From positions 3,421,501 through 3,485,500 of the forward strand of contig NZ_CP043489.1 of the NCBI RefSeq assembly GCF_008330945.1: 64,000 nt of DNA, written 5' to 3'. Made by a program: the position numbers and the translations under genes. Positions 25,657 through 33,679 of this stretch are shown here, piece after piece (position 1 is the first letter of the stretch; each line of letters begins with the position of its first letter). The DNA comes from Labrys sp. KNU-23 (GTDB lineage: Bacteria > Pseudomonadota > Alphaproteobacteria > Rhizobiales > Labraceae). The notes below the pieces were generated by a model that saw only the letters and a list, made by a program, of their open reading frames with translations, searched no databases and was not told the DNA's origin.

Positions 25657-28401
25657 ATGTTTTACCGCAATCCCCTGCGCATCGCCGGCCTGATGGTCGC
25701 GGGTGCCCTGCTGACGGTGGGGCTGGCGGCCTCGACCTCGCAGGTTTTCGCCCAGACCAGCAATCAGAATACGGCTGCGCCCGCGCCGGCCGAGGCGCCG
25801 GCGGCAGACAGCAAGCCCGCCAACCCGGCGGTTGCCGCTCCTGCGCCGGCGGCATCGGCCGAGCCGGCCAGCCAGGCCGCGCCCGCCGCTCCCGTGGCGG
25901 CGCCTGAGCCTGAGCCTGCCGCTGCATCGCCGGCTCCCGAACCGAAACCCGAGCCCGCTGCCGCTCCGCCTGCGTCTGCTCCCGCTGCCGCTCCAGCCGC
26001 ACCTGCTGCGGCCGTACCGCCACCAGCCGCTCCTGCACCAGCGGCTCCGGCACCGGCCGCAGCACCGGCTCCCGAGCCCGCACCCGCCCCGGTGCCAACG
26101 CCTGCGGCGGCTCCAGCTCCGGCAGCGCCCGCACCCGCGCCGGCCCCGGCGGCTGCCGCCGGTATTCCGGCCGACATCAAGGTGCCGAGCGACCCGGCGG
26201 CAAAGGCCGCCTTCGACGTCCTGGACAAGCATTGCTCGCGCTGCCACCAGAATGGCATGCTCAACCGCGAGAAGCCGGCCAAGAATTTCGGCAATATCCT
26301 GCATCTGGACGAGATCTCTGCGGATCCGCATCTCGTTCAGGCTGGCAATCCCGAGGGCTCCAAGCTGTTCCAGCAGGTGCTCAACAAGGAGATGCCGTAT
26401 GACGTGAACTACGAGTTCGACACCACGAAGCCGGAAGTCACGACGGCGGATATCGAGGCGCTGCGCACCTGGATCAAGGCCACCGGCGACCAGGAAGCAG
26501 CCGCCTGCACCGGGCGCAAATTCGTCACCTCCGAGGACATCGTCGCCGCGATCTCGGCCGATTTGCAGAAGCAGGACGATCATCGCGTCCGCGGCATGCG
26601 CTATTTCACGCTGACCAATCTCTACAATGCCTGTGCCAGCGACGAAGCGATGAACGTCTATCGCCAGGGCCTGGTCAAGCTGATCAACGGCCTCGGCCGC
26701 CGTTCCGACGTGGTGAAGCTCGCCACGGTCGACGAGGCCAAGACCATCGTGGGGATCAATCTCGAGGATCTGGGCTGGCAGGAAAGCGACTGGAACACGG
26801 TGCTCGCCAACTATCCCTATGCCGCCAAGCCGGATGTGCGGGCCTACGACTTCATCGCCCAGCAGACCAATACCGAACTGCCCTATGTCCGCGGCGACTG
26901 GTTCGCTTTCACCGCGTCCCAGCCTCCGCTCTATGACACGCTGCTGCAGCTGCCCAACGATTTCCCGGGCCTGACCGACAAGCTCGGCGTGCCGATGGCG
27001 GACAACATCAACAAGTTCATCGCCCAGCGTGCCGGCTTCCAGAAGTCGGGCGTATCGCAGAACAACCGCCTGATCGAACGCCATCCGATCAGCACCGGCT
27101 ATTTCTGGACCTCCTACGACTTCGCCGGTTCGAAGGGCAAGCAGAGCCTCTTCCTGCATCCGCTCGGTCCGGAGCAGGACGGCATCGCCAACGGTTTCCA
27201 TCATGATGGCGGCGAAAGCATCTTCTCCCTGCCCAACGGCTTCCAGGGCTATTACCTGAACAAGTCCAACGGCGAGCGCCTCGACAAGGGACCGACGCAG
27301 ATCGTGCGCGATCCCTCGCGGCGCGACCTTTCGGTGACCAACGGCATTTCCTGCATGGGCTGCCATGACCAGGGCATGCGCAAGGCCAAGGACGAGGTGC
27401 GCAAGGCAGTGACCGCCGACCGTTCCTTCTCCAAGGACATCCGCGATACCGTCGCCTCGCTCTATCCCGACAATGCCAAGATGGATGCGATCATCGAGGA
27501 CGACTTCCAGCGCTTCAATTCGGCGATGAAGCGGGCCGGCCTCGACCCCACGCTCAAGCTGGCCGGTGTCGAGATGACCAATGCCCTGTTCAAGCGCTAT
27601 GAGGACGACCTTTCGCTGCGCCGGGCCGCTGCCGAATACGGCTATCCGCCGGAAGAGTTCAAGCAGCGCTTCATCGATGCCGGTCCCGAGGCCATCGCCC
27701 TGATGCGGCGCCTGGAGCAGGGCATCGTGCCGCGCGACCAGTTCGAGCAGCTCTTCTTGAAATTCGTGGAAGGCGCCACCGAGGATCGTGTGCTCGATAC
27801 CTCCAAGCTCGAAGGTGCCCAGGCCGTGGCGCCGCCGATCGACAAGCCTGCGTCTGGCGGTTCCTTCGATCTGCAGCTGACCTCGGACAAGAGCGCCTAT
27901 AACATCGGCGACAAGGCAGTGTTGCAGGTGATCTCCACCCGTGACTGCAACCTTTTCGTGGTGAATGTCGACAAGATGGGCACCGGCACCATCATCTTCC
28001 CCAACAAGTTCCAGACCGAAAATGCGGTTCGGGCGGGAGAGCGGGTGGTGCTCGGCGGTTCCGGCTCGAAATTCGCCTTCAAGCTGCGCGATCCCGGCCA
28101 GGAGAAGGTGGTGGCTGTCTGCCGCGTGGGCAATGCAACGCGCAGCATCGCCGGAATGAAGGTCGATCCGGTGGCCAACAGCTTCGCCTCGATCCCCAAT
28201 TTCGAGCAGGGCCTGACCCGCCAGATCGTCGTCGAAGCCAATGAGGACCGCCAGGAAGCCTCCGGCCTTGACAATGACAGCCGCAAGCAGGCCCAGTTCG
28301 CCAAGATTGCGCAGGCAACGGGCAACAAGGTGGCGGCCGGTGCTCCCGACGCTGCCAAGCAGTCGGTCGCATCCACCGCCATCGTGATCCCGGTGCGGTA
28401 A
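25657..28401 (+). CDS. Exported diheme c-type protein with Pro/Ala-rich tether and DUF4384-like domain
   Basis: This 914-residue protein starts with a signal peptide ending near STSQVFAQT. Residues about 40-168 are almost only Ala and Pro with Glu and Lys, a long extended linker. The first heme site CSRCH is at 193-197, with a following LDEISADPHLVQAGNPEGSKL segment like planctomycete-type cytochrome domains. The second heme site CMGCH is at 566-570. Near the C-terminus NIGDKAVLQVISTRDCNLFVVNVD..TIIFPN repeats the DUF4384-like pattern seen in both caspase genes. GAGGAG before ATG 25657 overlaps the upstream stop. It may be a periplasmic redox or scaffold partner of the caspases. I know of no named protein with this exact layout. 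Confidence 0.8.
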   Translation: MFYRNPLRIAGLMVAGALLTVGLAASTSQVFAQTSNQNTAAPAPAEAPAADSKPANPAVAAPAPAASAEPASQAAPAAPVAAPEPEPAAASPAPEPKPEPAAAPPASAPAAAPAAPAAAVPPPAAPAPAAPAPAAAPAPEPAPAPVPTPAAAPAPAAPAPAPAPAAAAGIPADIKVPSDPAAKAAFDVLDKHCSRCHQNGMLNREKPAKNFGNILHLDEISADPHLVQAGNPEGSKLFQQVLNKEMPYDVNYEFDTTKPEVTTADIEALRTWIKATGDQEAAACTGRKFVTSEDIVAAISADLQKQDDHRVRGMRYFTLTNLYNACASDEAMNVYRQGLVKLINGLGRRSDVVKLATVDEAKTIVGINLEDLGWQESDWNTVLANYPYAAKPDVRAYDFIAQQTNTELPYVRGDWFAFTASQPPLYDTLLQLPNDFPGLTDKLGVPMADNINKFIAQRAGFQKSGVSQNNRLIERHPISTGYFWTSYDFAGSKGKQSLFLHPLGPEQDGIANGFHHDGGESIFSLPNGFQGYYLNKSNGERLDKGPTQIVRDPSRRDLSVTNGISCMGCHDQGMRKAKDEVRKAVTADRSFSKDIRDTVASLYPDNAKMDAIIEDDFQRFNSAMKRAGLDPTLKLAGVEMTNALFKRYEDDLSLRRAAAEYGYPPEEFKQRFIDAGPEAIALMRRLEQGIVPRDQFEQLFLKFVEGATEDRVLDTSKLEGAQAVAPPIDKPASGGSFDLQLTSDKSAYNIGDKAVLQVISTRDCNLFVVNVDKMGTGTIIFPNKFQTENAVRAGERVVLGGSGSKFAFKLRDPGQEKVVAVCRVGNATRSIAGMKVDPVANSFASIPNFEQGLTRQIVVEANEDRQEASGLDNDSRKQAQFAKIAQATGNKVAAGAPDAAKQSVASTAIVIPVR

Positions 28402-28412
28402 GGGAGGTGAGG

Positions 28413-29315
28413 ATGGGCGTTTCCTTCATCCTGAAGCTGGGTGTCGCCATGGCCGTCGGCCTGGCGACAGCCACCGCGGCCCTGGCCGATTGCGCCAGCC
28501 TGGATGCGCAGGTGAAGGCGGCGATCGGTGTCGGCAAGGCAGACGCCCTGCCGGCCCTGGCGGAGGCCATCGCCAAGGATACCTCCTGCGACAGCGCCTA
28601 TGTCGCCAAGGCGCGCCGCTCGATGGCACTGGCCGTGCTGCTGGCCGGCGAGCAGTCGGGCGGGGGCTTCAGCCCGCAGGCCGTTGCCAGCGCGGCGGCG
28701 ATCGCCCGGCCCTGGCAGGTGGCGATGGCGCTGGGCGACGTCAAATATGACGGCAAGGACTATCCGGCGGCCGTGGAAGCCTATGAGGCGGCCATCAACG
28801 ACATTCGCAACGTCAAGGATGTTCCCAAGGCGCCACCACGGGAGATCGAGGAATATCTGGCCAAGCGCGCCTACCAGGCCAAGTCGCTCGCGCCGAGCTA
28901 TATTTCCTCGCGCGGCGTGCGTGGCCAGGCCGAGGGCGTGATGGTGCCGACCTTCCGCAACTTCACGGCGGTTTCCGTGCCGGTGCCGATCCGCTTCAAT
29001 ACCAATGAAGCGGTGCTGACCGCTGACGGCGACAAGGCCGTCGACGATCTATTCAACTTCCTCAAGACCCAGAGCGCCGGCTCGGTGGTCCTGACCGGCC
29101 ACACCGACGAGCGTGGCGATCCCCAATACAATATGGGCCTGTCGCGTGCCCGCGCCCAGGCCGTGGCCGACGCCCTGCGCCACCGCGGCCTGACCTTGGT
29201 GATCCGGGTGGAAGGCCACGGCGCCCGCGATCCCTTTGCCGCCGACGACCGCTCCAAATACAGCCGCGAGGACCTGTATTCCTTCGACCGACGGGTGGAA
29301 TATCAGGTGAAATAG
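28413..29315 (+). CDS. OmpA-family peptidoglycan-binding protein
   Basis: This 300-residue exported protein has signal peptide LGVAMAVGLATATAALA. The middle part (about 20-170) is helical and TPR-like (DYPAAVEAYEAAINDIRN). The C-terminus is a standard OmpA domain: VPIRFNTNEAVLTADGDKAVD, then GHTDERGDPQYNMGLSRARAQAVADAL, which binds diaminopimelate in murein. AGGGAGG precedes ATG 28413, 11 bases after the previous stop. It closes the caspase operon and probably anchors the complex to the cell wall. Confidence 0.87.
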   Translation: MGVSFILKLGVAMAVGLATATAALADCASLDAQVKAAIGVGKADALPALAEAIAKDTSCDSAYVAKARRSMALAVLLAGEQSGGGFSPQAVASAAAIARPWQVAMALGDVKYDGKDYPAAVEAYEAAINDIRNVKDVPKAPPREIEEYLAKRAYQAKSLAPSYISSRGVRGQAEGVMVPTFRNFTAVSVPVPIRFNTNEAVLTADGDKAVDDLFNFLKTQSAGSVVLTGHTDERGDPQYNMGLSRARAQAVADALRHRGLTLVIRVEGHGARDPFAADDRSKYSREDLYSFDRRVEYQVK

Positions 29316-29511
29316 GCAAGGCCGGTTGCAGGGCGCCGGGGCGTGCCGCCGGCCCTGCGGCCGATGCTGACGGCTTGATCGCGGATTTGTCAGATTATTT
29401 CGCAGGCTAGTCCGTCTGCTCGCTTGACTTTGGACCGGTGCTCCCGGACTTTTTGCCTCCCTGACGGGTTAAAGGCCGCAGGGGGAGGAAGGGTTTCCAG
29501 AGGAGAGCCAT

Positions 29512-30468
29512 ATGAAGTTTTCACGTCGCATCGCAGGCGCCGCGTTGACGGGGGTCGCCATGGCCCTGGCGGTGGGGCTTGCCGGTCCCGCATCGGCCCA
29601 GAGCCTGAAGAAGGTCGGCATTTCGGTCGGTTCGCTCGGCAACCCCTTCTTCGTGGCCACGATCAAGGGCATCACCGACAAGGCCAAGTCCATCAATCCC
29701 GGCGTCGAGGTGACCTCGGTTTCCTCCGATTACGACCTCAACAAGCAGTTCACCCAGATCGACAATTTCATCGCTGCCGGCGTGAACGTGATCATGCTCA
29801 ACGCCGTCGATCCACAGGCCGTCCTGCCGGCCGTGAAGAAGGCGCAGGCGGCCGGCATCGTGGTGGCGGCCTTCGACGTGGGTGCTGCCGGCGTCGATGT
29901 CACCGTGATGACCGACAACGTCAAGGCTGGTGCCGAGGCCTGCCAGTACATCGTCGACCAGCTCAAGGGCAAAGGCAGCGTCCTCATCGTCAACGGGCCG
30001 CAGGTCTCCTCGGTGATCGACCGCGTCAAGGGCTGCAAGGACGTGTTCGCCAAGAGCCCCGATATCAAGATCCTCTCCGACGACCAGGACGCCAAGGGGT
30101 CGCGTGATGGCGGCCTTGCCATCGCCCAGAGCCTGCTCACCCGCTTCCAGAAGGTCGACGCCGTCTTCGCGATCAACGATCCGACCGCCATCGGCGTCGA
30201 ACTCGCCGCCAAGCAGCTCAACCGCAGCGAATTCTTCATCACCAGCGTCGACGGTGCGCCGGATATCGAGGTCCAGCTCAAGAGCGGCACCTCGATGATC
30301 AAGGCCTCGGCATCGCAGGATCCTTACGCCATGGCCGGCAAGGCGCTGGAACTGGGCGCCGGCATCGTCGATGGCAAGAAGCCGGATCCGAACGTGATCC
30401 TGCTCGATCCCGTGCTGATCACCGGCGAGAACCTGGCGAACTACAAGGGATGGGAAGCCGCTCGCTAG
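29512..30468 (+). CDS. Sugar ABC transporter substrate-binding protein (RbsB-like), orphan
   Basis: This 318-residue periplasmic binding protein has signal peptide ALTGVAMALAVGLAGPASAQ. The fold matches type I periplasmic binding proteins for ribose and related sugars: VGISVGSLGNPFFVATIKGI, a repeated AAGVNVIMLNAVDP, then DAVFAINDPTAIGVELA and SVDGAPDI. AGAGGAGAGCCAT precedes ATG 29512. No carbohydrate ABC ATPase or permease follows, which is unusual; the next transporter genes are of the polar amino acid type. It may serve permeases elsewhere or a sensor. Confidence 0.87.
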   Translation: MKFSRRIAGAALTGVAMALAVGLAGPASAQSLKKVGISVGSLGNPFFVATIKGITDKAKSINPGVEVTSVSSDYDLNKQFTQIDNFIAAGVNVIMLNAVDPQAVLPAVKKAQAAGIVVAAFDVGAAGVDVTVMTDNVKAGAEACQYIVDQLKGKGSVLIVNGPQVSSVIDRVKGCKDVFAKSPDIKILSDDQDAKGSRDGGLAIAQSLLTRFQKVDAVFAINDPTAIGVELAAKQLNRSEFFITSVDGAPDIEVQLKSGTSMIKASASQDPYAMAGKALELGAGIVDGKKPDPNVILLDPVLITGENLANYKGWEAAR

Positions 30469-30479
30469 GCGATGTTTCG

Positions 30480-30510
30480 GAAGCGCGGACGTCCAGTCCG
30501 CCCTTCCTTC
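30480..30510. repeat. Single REP-like palindrome
   Basis: GCGGAC (30484-30489) and GTCCGC (30496-30501) form a hairpin around GTCCA-type loop bases and are followed by a pyrimidine tract CCTTCCTTC. The core is the same as the paired element at 63046-63120. It follows the sugar-binding protein gene and may terminate it. Confidence 0.65.
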
Positions 30511-30630
30511 CCGTGATTGCTGCACTCCCAAGAGCGAATATCGCGACATGCGAGCATGCCGTCGAGAAGTCCGCACTCCCCGGAAGTCTCTCTCGTCCCG
30601 GCGGCTTGACACCGGCGGGCTCGTAACTCA

Positions 30631-30650
30631 AAGTGAAACCGGTTTCACTT
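30631..30650. promoter_or_regulatory. Perfect 20-bp LacI-type operator
   Basis: AAGTGAAACCGGTTTCACTT is a perfect palindrome with the central CG step typical of LacI-family operators. It lies 15 bases before the first permease start codon, and a TTGACA-like -35 element lies at 30606-30611. A LacI-family repressor is encoded at 34481-35482 at the other end of the transporter operon, so it is the likely binder. Confidence 0.8.
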
Positions 30651-30665
30651 AGCAAAGAAGCGAAT

Positions 30666-31337
30666 ATGCGCTTCGATCTTGCCATCCTGTCTCCCTATGT
30701 CGGCTTTCTCGCCCAGGGCGCGCTGCTGACGCTGGAGGCCTGTGTCCTCGCCCTTGCCGGCAGTCTCGTCTGCGGGGCGCTGGTGGCTGCCGCCCGCACC
30801 TCGGCTTCGCCTTGGTTGCGGCGACTTGCCTTCGTCTATGTCGATCTCTTCCGCAACATCCCCTTCATCGTGCAGCTCTTCTTCTTCTATTACGGGCTGC
30901 CGGAGATCGGCATCTACCTCAACGCCTTCGCCACCGGCGTGATCGCGCTCTCCATCGCCGGCGGGGCCTTCGCGTCCGACGTCATCCGCTCGGGGATTCT
31001 CGCCATCGACACCGGCATTCTGGAGGCGGCTGAGGTCAGCGGCCTGTCGAAGCGCACCGTCTTCACCCGCATCATCATGCCGATCGCCCTGCGCACCTCG
31101 ATCCGGCCGCTCGGCTCGGTGTTCATCAATCTGGTCCTGACCTCCTCGATCCTCTCGGTCATCACGCTGAACGAACTGACCGGCACGGCCAAGATCGTGG
31201 CCTCCAACACCTTCCGTCCCTTCGAGGTCTATGCCGCGCTGCTCGCGGTCTATGCCGCCATGACCTATCTGCTCTCGCTCGTGATCGGCGTCATCCATCG
31301 CCGCCTCAACCGCGACATGATGGAGGCGGTGCGCTGA
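30666..31337 (+). CDS. Polar amino acid ABC transporter permease, first subunit
   Basis: This 223-residue inner-membrane protein is of the HisM/GlnP family, with about five hydrophobic segments. The conserved cytoplasmic loop reads GILEAAEVSGLSKRTVFTRIIMPIALR, the EAA motif that contacts the ATPase. FRNIPFIVQLFFFYYGLP is the usual N-terminal family motif. The start at ATG 30666 lies just after the LacI-type operator. Its stop overlaps the next permease start (TGATG). In context it imports the substrate of the aspartylglucosaminidase encoded downstream. Confidence 0.9.
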   Translation: MRFDLAILSPYVGFLAQGALLTLEACVLALAGSLVCGALVAAARTSASPWLRRLAFVYVDLFRNIPFIVQLFFFYYGLPEIGIYLNAFATGVIALSIAGGAFASDVIRSGILAIDTGILEAAEVSGLSKRTVFTRIIMPIALRTSIRPLGSVFINLVLTSSILSVITLNELTGTAKIVASNTFRPFEVYAALLAVYAAMTYLLSLVIGVIHRRLNRDMMEAVR

Positions 31338-32008
31338 TGCGATACACCGAGTTCACGCCCTATGACCTCGTCCTGCTGATGCAGGGGCTCGGCGTCTCCC
31401 TCGGCCTGTTCATCGGCACCACGCTGGCCGGGCTCGTGCTCGGCGCCCTGCTGGCGGGTTTGCGCTTCTACCGTCTTCCAGGGCTGAATCCGGTGCTGAC
31501 GGCCGTGACCGAACTGCTGAAGAACTCGCCGGTGCTGGTGCAGCTCTTCCTGGTCTTCTTCGGCCTGCCGGCCTTCCTGAAGATCAACGTCACGCCCGTC
31601 ACGGCGGCATCGATCACCCTGACCGGCAACACCGCCGCCTTCGTCTATGTGATCGCCACCGCCGCCGTCGATGCCGTGGGGCGCGATCAGCTCGAGGCCG
31701 CCAGGGTGTTCGGCCTCACGCGCTGGCAGGTGCTCCGGCACATCGTCGCGCCCCAGGCCACGGCTTTCGCCATCGGGCCGCTGACCGGGCTCCTGGTCAA
31801 CCAGCTCCAGGTCACCTCGTTGATCTCGGTGATCGGCGTGATGGACCTGACCAAGGTCGGCAACATCCTCAACCTGCGCACCCTCAAGCCCTTCGTGGTC
31901 TGGAGCGTGGTCGGCCTGTTCTATTATGCGGCGGCCAAGACGCTGGCCTGGCTGGGGGCACGCTACGAGGCGAGGCTCAGGGCCCATAGCGCCTGGAGGG
32001 GGATCTGA
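31337..32008 (+). CDS. Polar amino acid ABC transporter permease, second subunit
   Basis: This 223-residue membrane protein pairs with the preceding permease. It shows LKNSPVLVQLFLVFFGLPAF and the EAA loop DQLEAARVFGLTRWQVLRHIVAPQA. Start and stop are tightly spaced with its neighbours: ATG overlaps the previous stop, and one base separates it from the ATPase start. It forms the heterodimeric channel of the transporter. Confidence 0.9.
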   Translation: MRYTEFTPYDLVLLMQGLGVSLGLFIGTTLAGLVLGALLAGLRFYRLPGLNPVLTAVTELLKNSPVLVQLFLVFFGLPAFLKINVTPVTAASITLTGNTAAFVYVIATAAVDAVGRDQLEAARVFGLTRWQVLRHIVAPQATAFAIGPLTGLLVNQLQVTSLISVIGVMDLTKVGNILNLRTLKPFVVWSVVGLFYYAAAKTLAWLGARYEARLRAHSAWRGI

Positions 32009-32009
32009 C

Positions 32010-32744
32010 GTGCTGAAAGTCGAGAAGGTCTGCAAGGATTTCGGCTCCCATCGCGTACTCGACGGCGTGGACCTTGCCATCGAGCCGGGGCAGGTCGTTT
32101 CCGTGCTCGGCTCGTCCGGCTCGGGCAAGTCCACCCTGATCCGCTGCATCAACGGCCTGGAGAAGCTCGATGCCGGCCGCATCACCATCGACGATTTCGA
32201 CGTGTCCAAGCCGCGCGACCTCACCGAGGCGCGCAAGCGCTCGGCCACCGTGTTCCAGCTCTTCAATCTCTATCCGCATCTGACCGTGCTGCAGAACATC
32301 ACCCTGGCGCCGCTTGAGGTGCTGCGCCAGTCGCGGGCGCAGACCGAGCATCGTGCCATCGTTCTCCTGGAGCAGGTCGGCATGGCCGACAAGGCGGCTT
32401 CCTATCCGGCCCAGCTCTCCGGCGGCCAGCGCCAGCGTGTCGGCATCTGCCGGGCGCTCGCCATGAACCCGCGCTATCTGCTGCTCGACGAGGTGACGAG
32501 TGCCCTCGATCCGGAAATGACCGCCGAAGTGCTGGCCATCCTGGCCAAGCTCGCCCGCACCGGCACCACCATGCTGTTCGTCACCCACGAAGTGGAATTC
32601 GCCCGGCGCATCTCGGACCGCATCGTCTTCCTCGAACATGGCAGGCTGCTGGTCGATCTGCCGACGGATGCCTTCTTCGCCCCCGAAGTCGGGCGCGACC
32701 ATCCGCGTATCGCGCAATTCCTGTCAAAAATGCGGAAAGACTGA
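32010..32744 (+). CDS. Polar amino acid ABC transporter ATP-binding protein (GlnQ-like)
   Basis: The 244-residue ATPase has Walker A GSSGSGKST, Q-loop VFQLFNLYPHLTV, signature LSGGQRQRV, Walker B YLLLDEVTSALDPE and the switch histidine in FVTHEVEFA. It starts with GTG 32010, preceded by GGAGGGGG. The catalytic glutamate is present (DEVTS). The stop overlaps the next start as TGATG. It energises the two permeases upstream. Confidence 0.92.
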   Translation: MLKVEKVCKDFGSHRVLDGVDLAIEPGQVVSVLGSSGSGKSTLIRCINGLEKLDAGRITIDDFDVSKPRDLTEARKRSATVFQLFNLYPHLTVLQNITLAPLEVLRQSRAQTEHRAIVLLEQVGMADKAASYPAQLSGGQRQRVGICRALAMNPRYLLLDEVTSALDPEMTAEVLAILAKLARTGTTMLFVTHEVEFARRISDRIVFLEHGRLLVDLPTDAFFAPEVGRDHPRIAQFLSKMRKD

Positions 32745-33661
32745 TGTTGCTCCTTGCCAATGCCGAAGCCTGGCCCGGATTCCCGTTGACGGTCGAGATG
32801 CTGCGGGCGGGCGCCGACAGCCTCGACGCCATGGTTGCCGGCATTGGCCGGGTCGAGGCCGAGCCGCGCGTGCGCAGCGTCGGCTATGGCGGCTGGCCCA
32901 ACATGCTCGGCGTGATGGAGTGCGATGCCGCGGTGATGAACGGCACCACCAGGGAGATCGGCTCGGTCGGCGCCGTACCGGACACCATCCCGGTCGCCGC
33001 CTTGGCCCAGGCCGTGATGAAGCGTCTGCCCCATGTCATGCTGACCGGGGCGGGCGCCCGTCGCTTTGCCAGTGAAATCGGTTTCTCCGTCGATGAGGTG
33101 CTGATCGAGGATTCCAGACGCGTCTGGCGCGAGCGCCTGGAAAACGAACTCGATGGCGAGCAGTTGGCTCGATTCCCCGATATACCGCTCGCGCCTCTAT
33201 CGCACGCGATCACGGATCCGGAGCGGGTGAGGGACACCACCGTGTTCCTCAGTGCCGATGCGCGGCGCGGCAGCCACACGGCGACCTCGACTTCGGGTTG
33301 GGCCTGGAAATATCCCGGTCGCCTCGGCGATAGCCCCATTCCCGGTGCCGGCTTCTATGCCGACAGCCGCTACGGCGCCGCCGCCTGTACTCATACCGGC
33401 GAGATGACCATGCGCTGCGCCACCGCGCGCACCATCGTGCTCGCGCTCAAGCTCGGCCGGTCGCTGCGCCAGGCCGTCGATCTCGCCGTGGAGGAACTCG
33501 CCGAGCTCAGCGAGGGCTTTCTCGGCGGCGTGGTCATCCACGCGGCCGATGCCGAGGGCCATCACGAGGTCGTCAATTTCCGCTGCGAGGGCGAGATCCG
33601 CTACTGGCTGTGGGAAGACGGCATGGCGGAGCCGGAGCTCCGGCCGGCAAGAACAATCTGA
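32744..33661 (+). CDS. Aspartylglucosaminidase-like N4-glycosylasparaginase (Ntn hydrolase)
   Basis: The 305-residue protein follows the glycosylasparaginase/isoaspartyl peptidase family. The alpha part has SVGYGGWPN and VMNGTTREIGSVGAV. Autocleavage is predicted before Thr165 in VRDTTVFLS, which would become the N-terminal nucleophile. The beta part has TATSTSGWAWKYPGRLGDSPIPGAGFYAD and ACTHTGEMT. The usual TIG after the cleavage site is TTV here. There is no signal peptide, so it acts in the cytosol on an imported compound, releasing aspartate and an aminosugar from GlcNAc-Asn or a related glycosyl-asparagine. The context of amino-acid ABC genes and a sugar kinase supports this. Confidence 0.8.
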   Translation: MLLLANAEAWPGFPLTVEMLRAGADSLDAMVAGIGRVEAEPRVRSVGYGGWPNMLGVMECDAAVMNGTTREIGSVGAVPDTIPVAALAQAVMKRLPHVMLTGAGARRFASEIGFSVDEVLIEDSRRVWRERLENELDGEQLARFPDIPLAPLSHAITDPERVRDTTVFLSADARRGSHTATSTSGWAWKYPGRLGDSPIPGAGFYADSRYGAAACTHTGEMTMRCATARTIVLALKLGRSLRQAVDLAVEELAELSEGFLGGVVIHAADAEGHHEVVNFRCEGEIRYWLWEDGMAEPELRPARTI

Positions 33662-33679
33662 CAGAGGGGAGTGCAAAAC

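Noticed and set aside
25582..27366. A 594-codon open frame on the minus strand opposite the diheme protein gene
   Set aside because: It is complementary to a well-supported gene, and its Arg/Gly-rich composition is the expected mirror of the Ala/Pro-coding repeat. No family feature is present.
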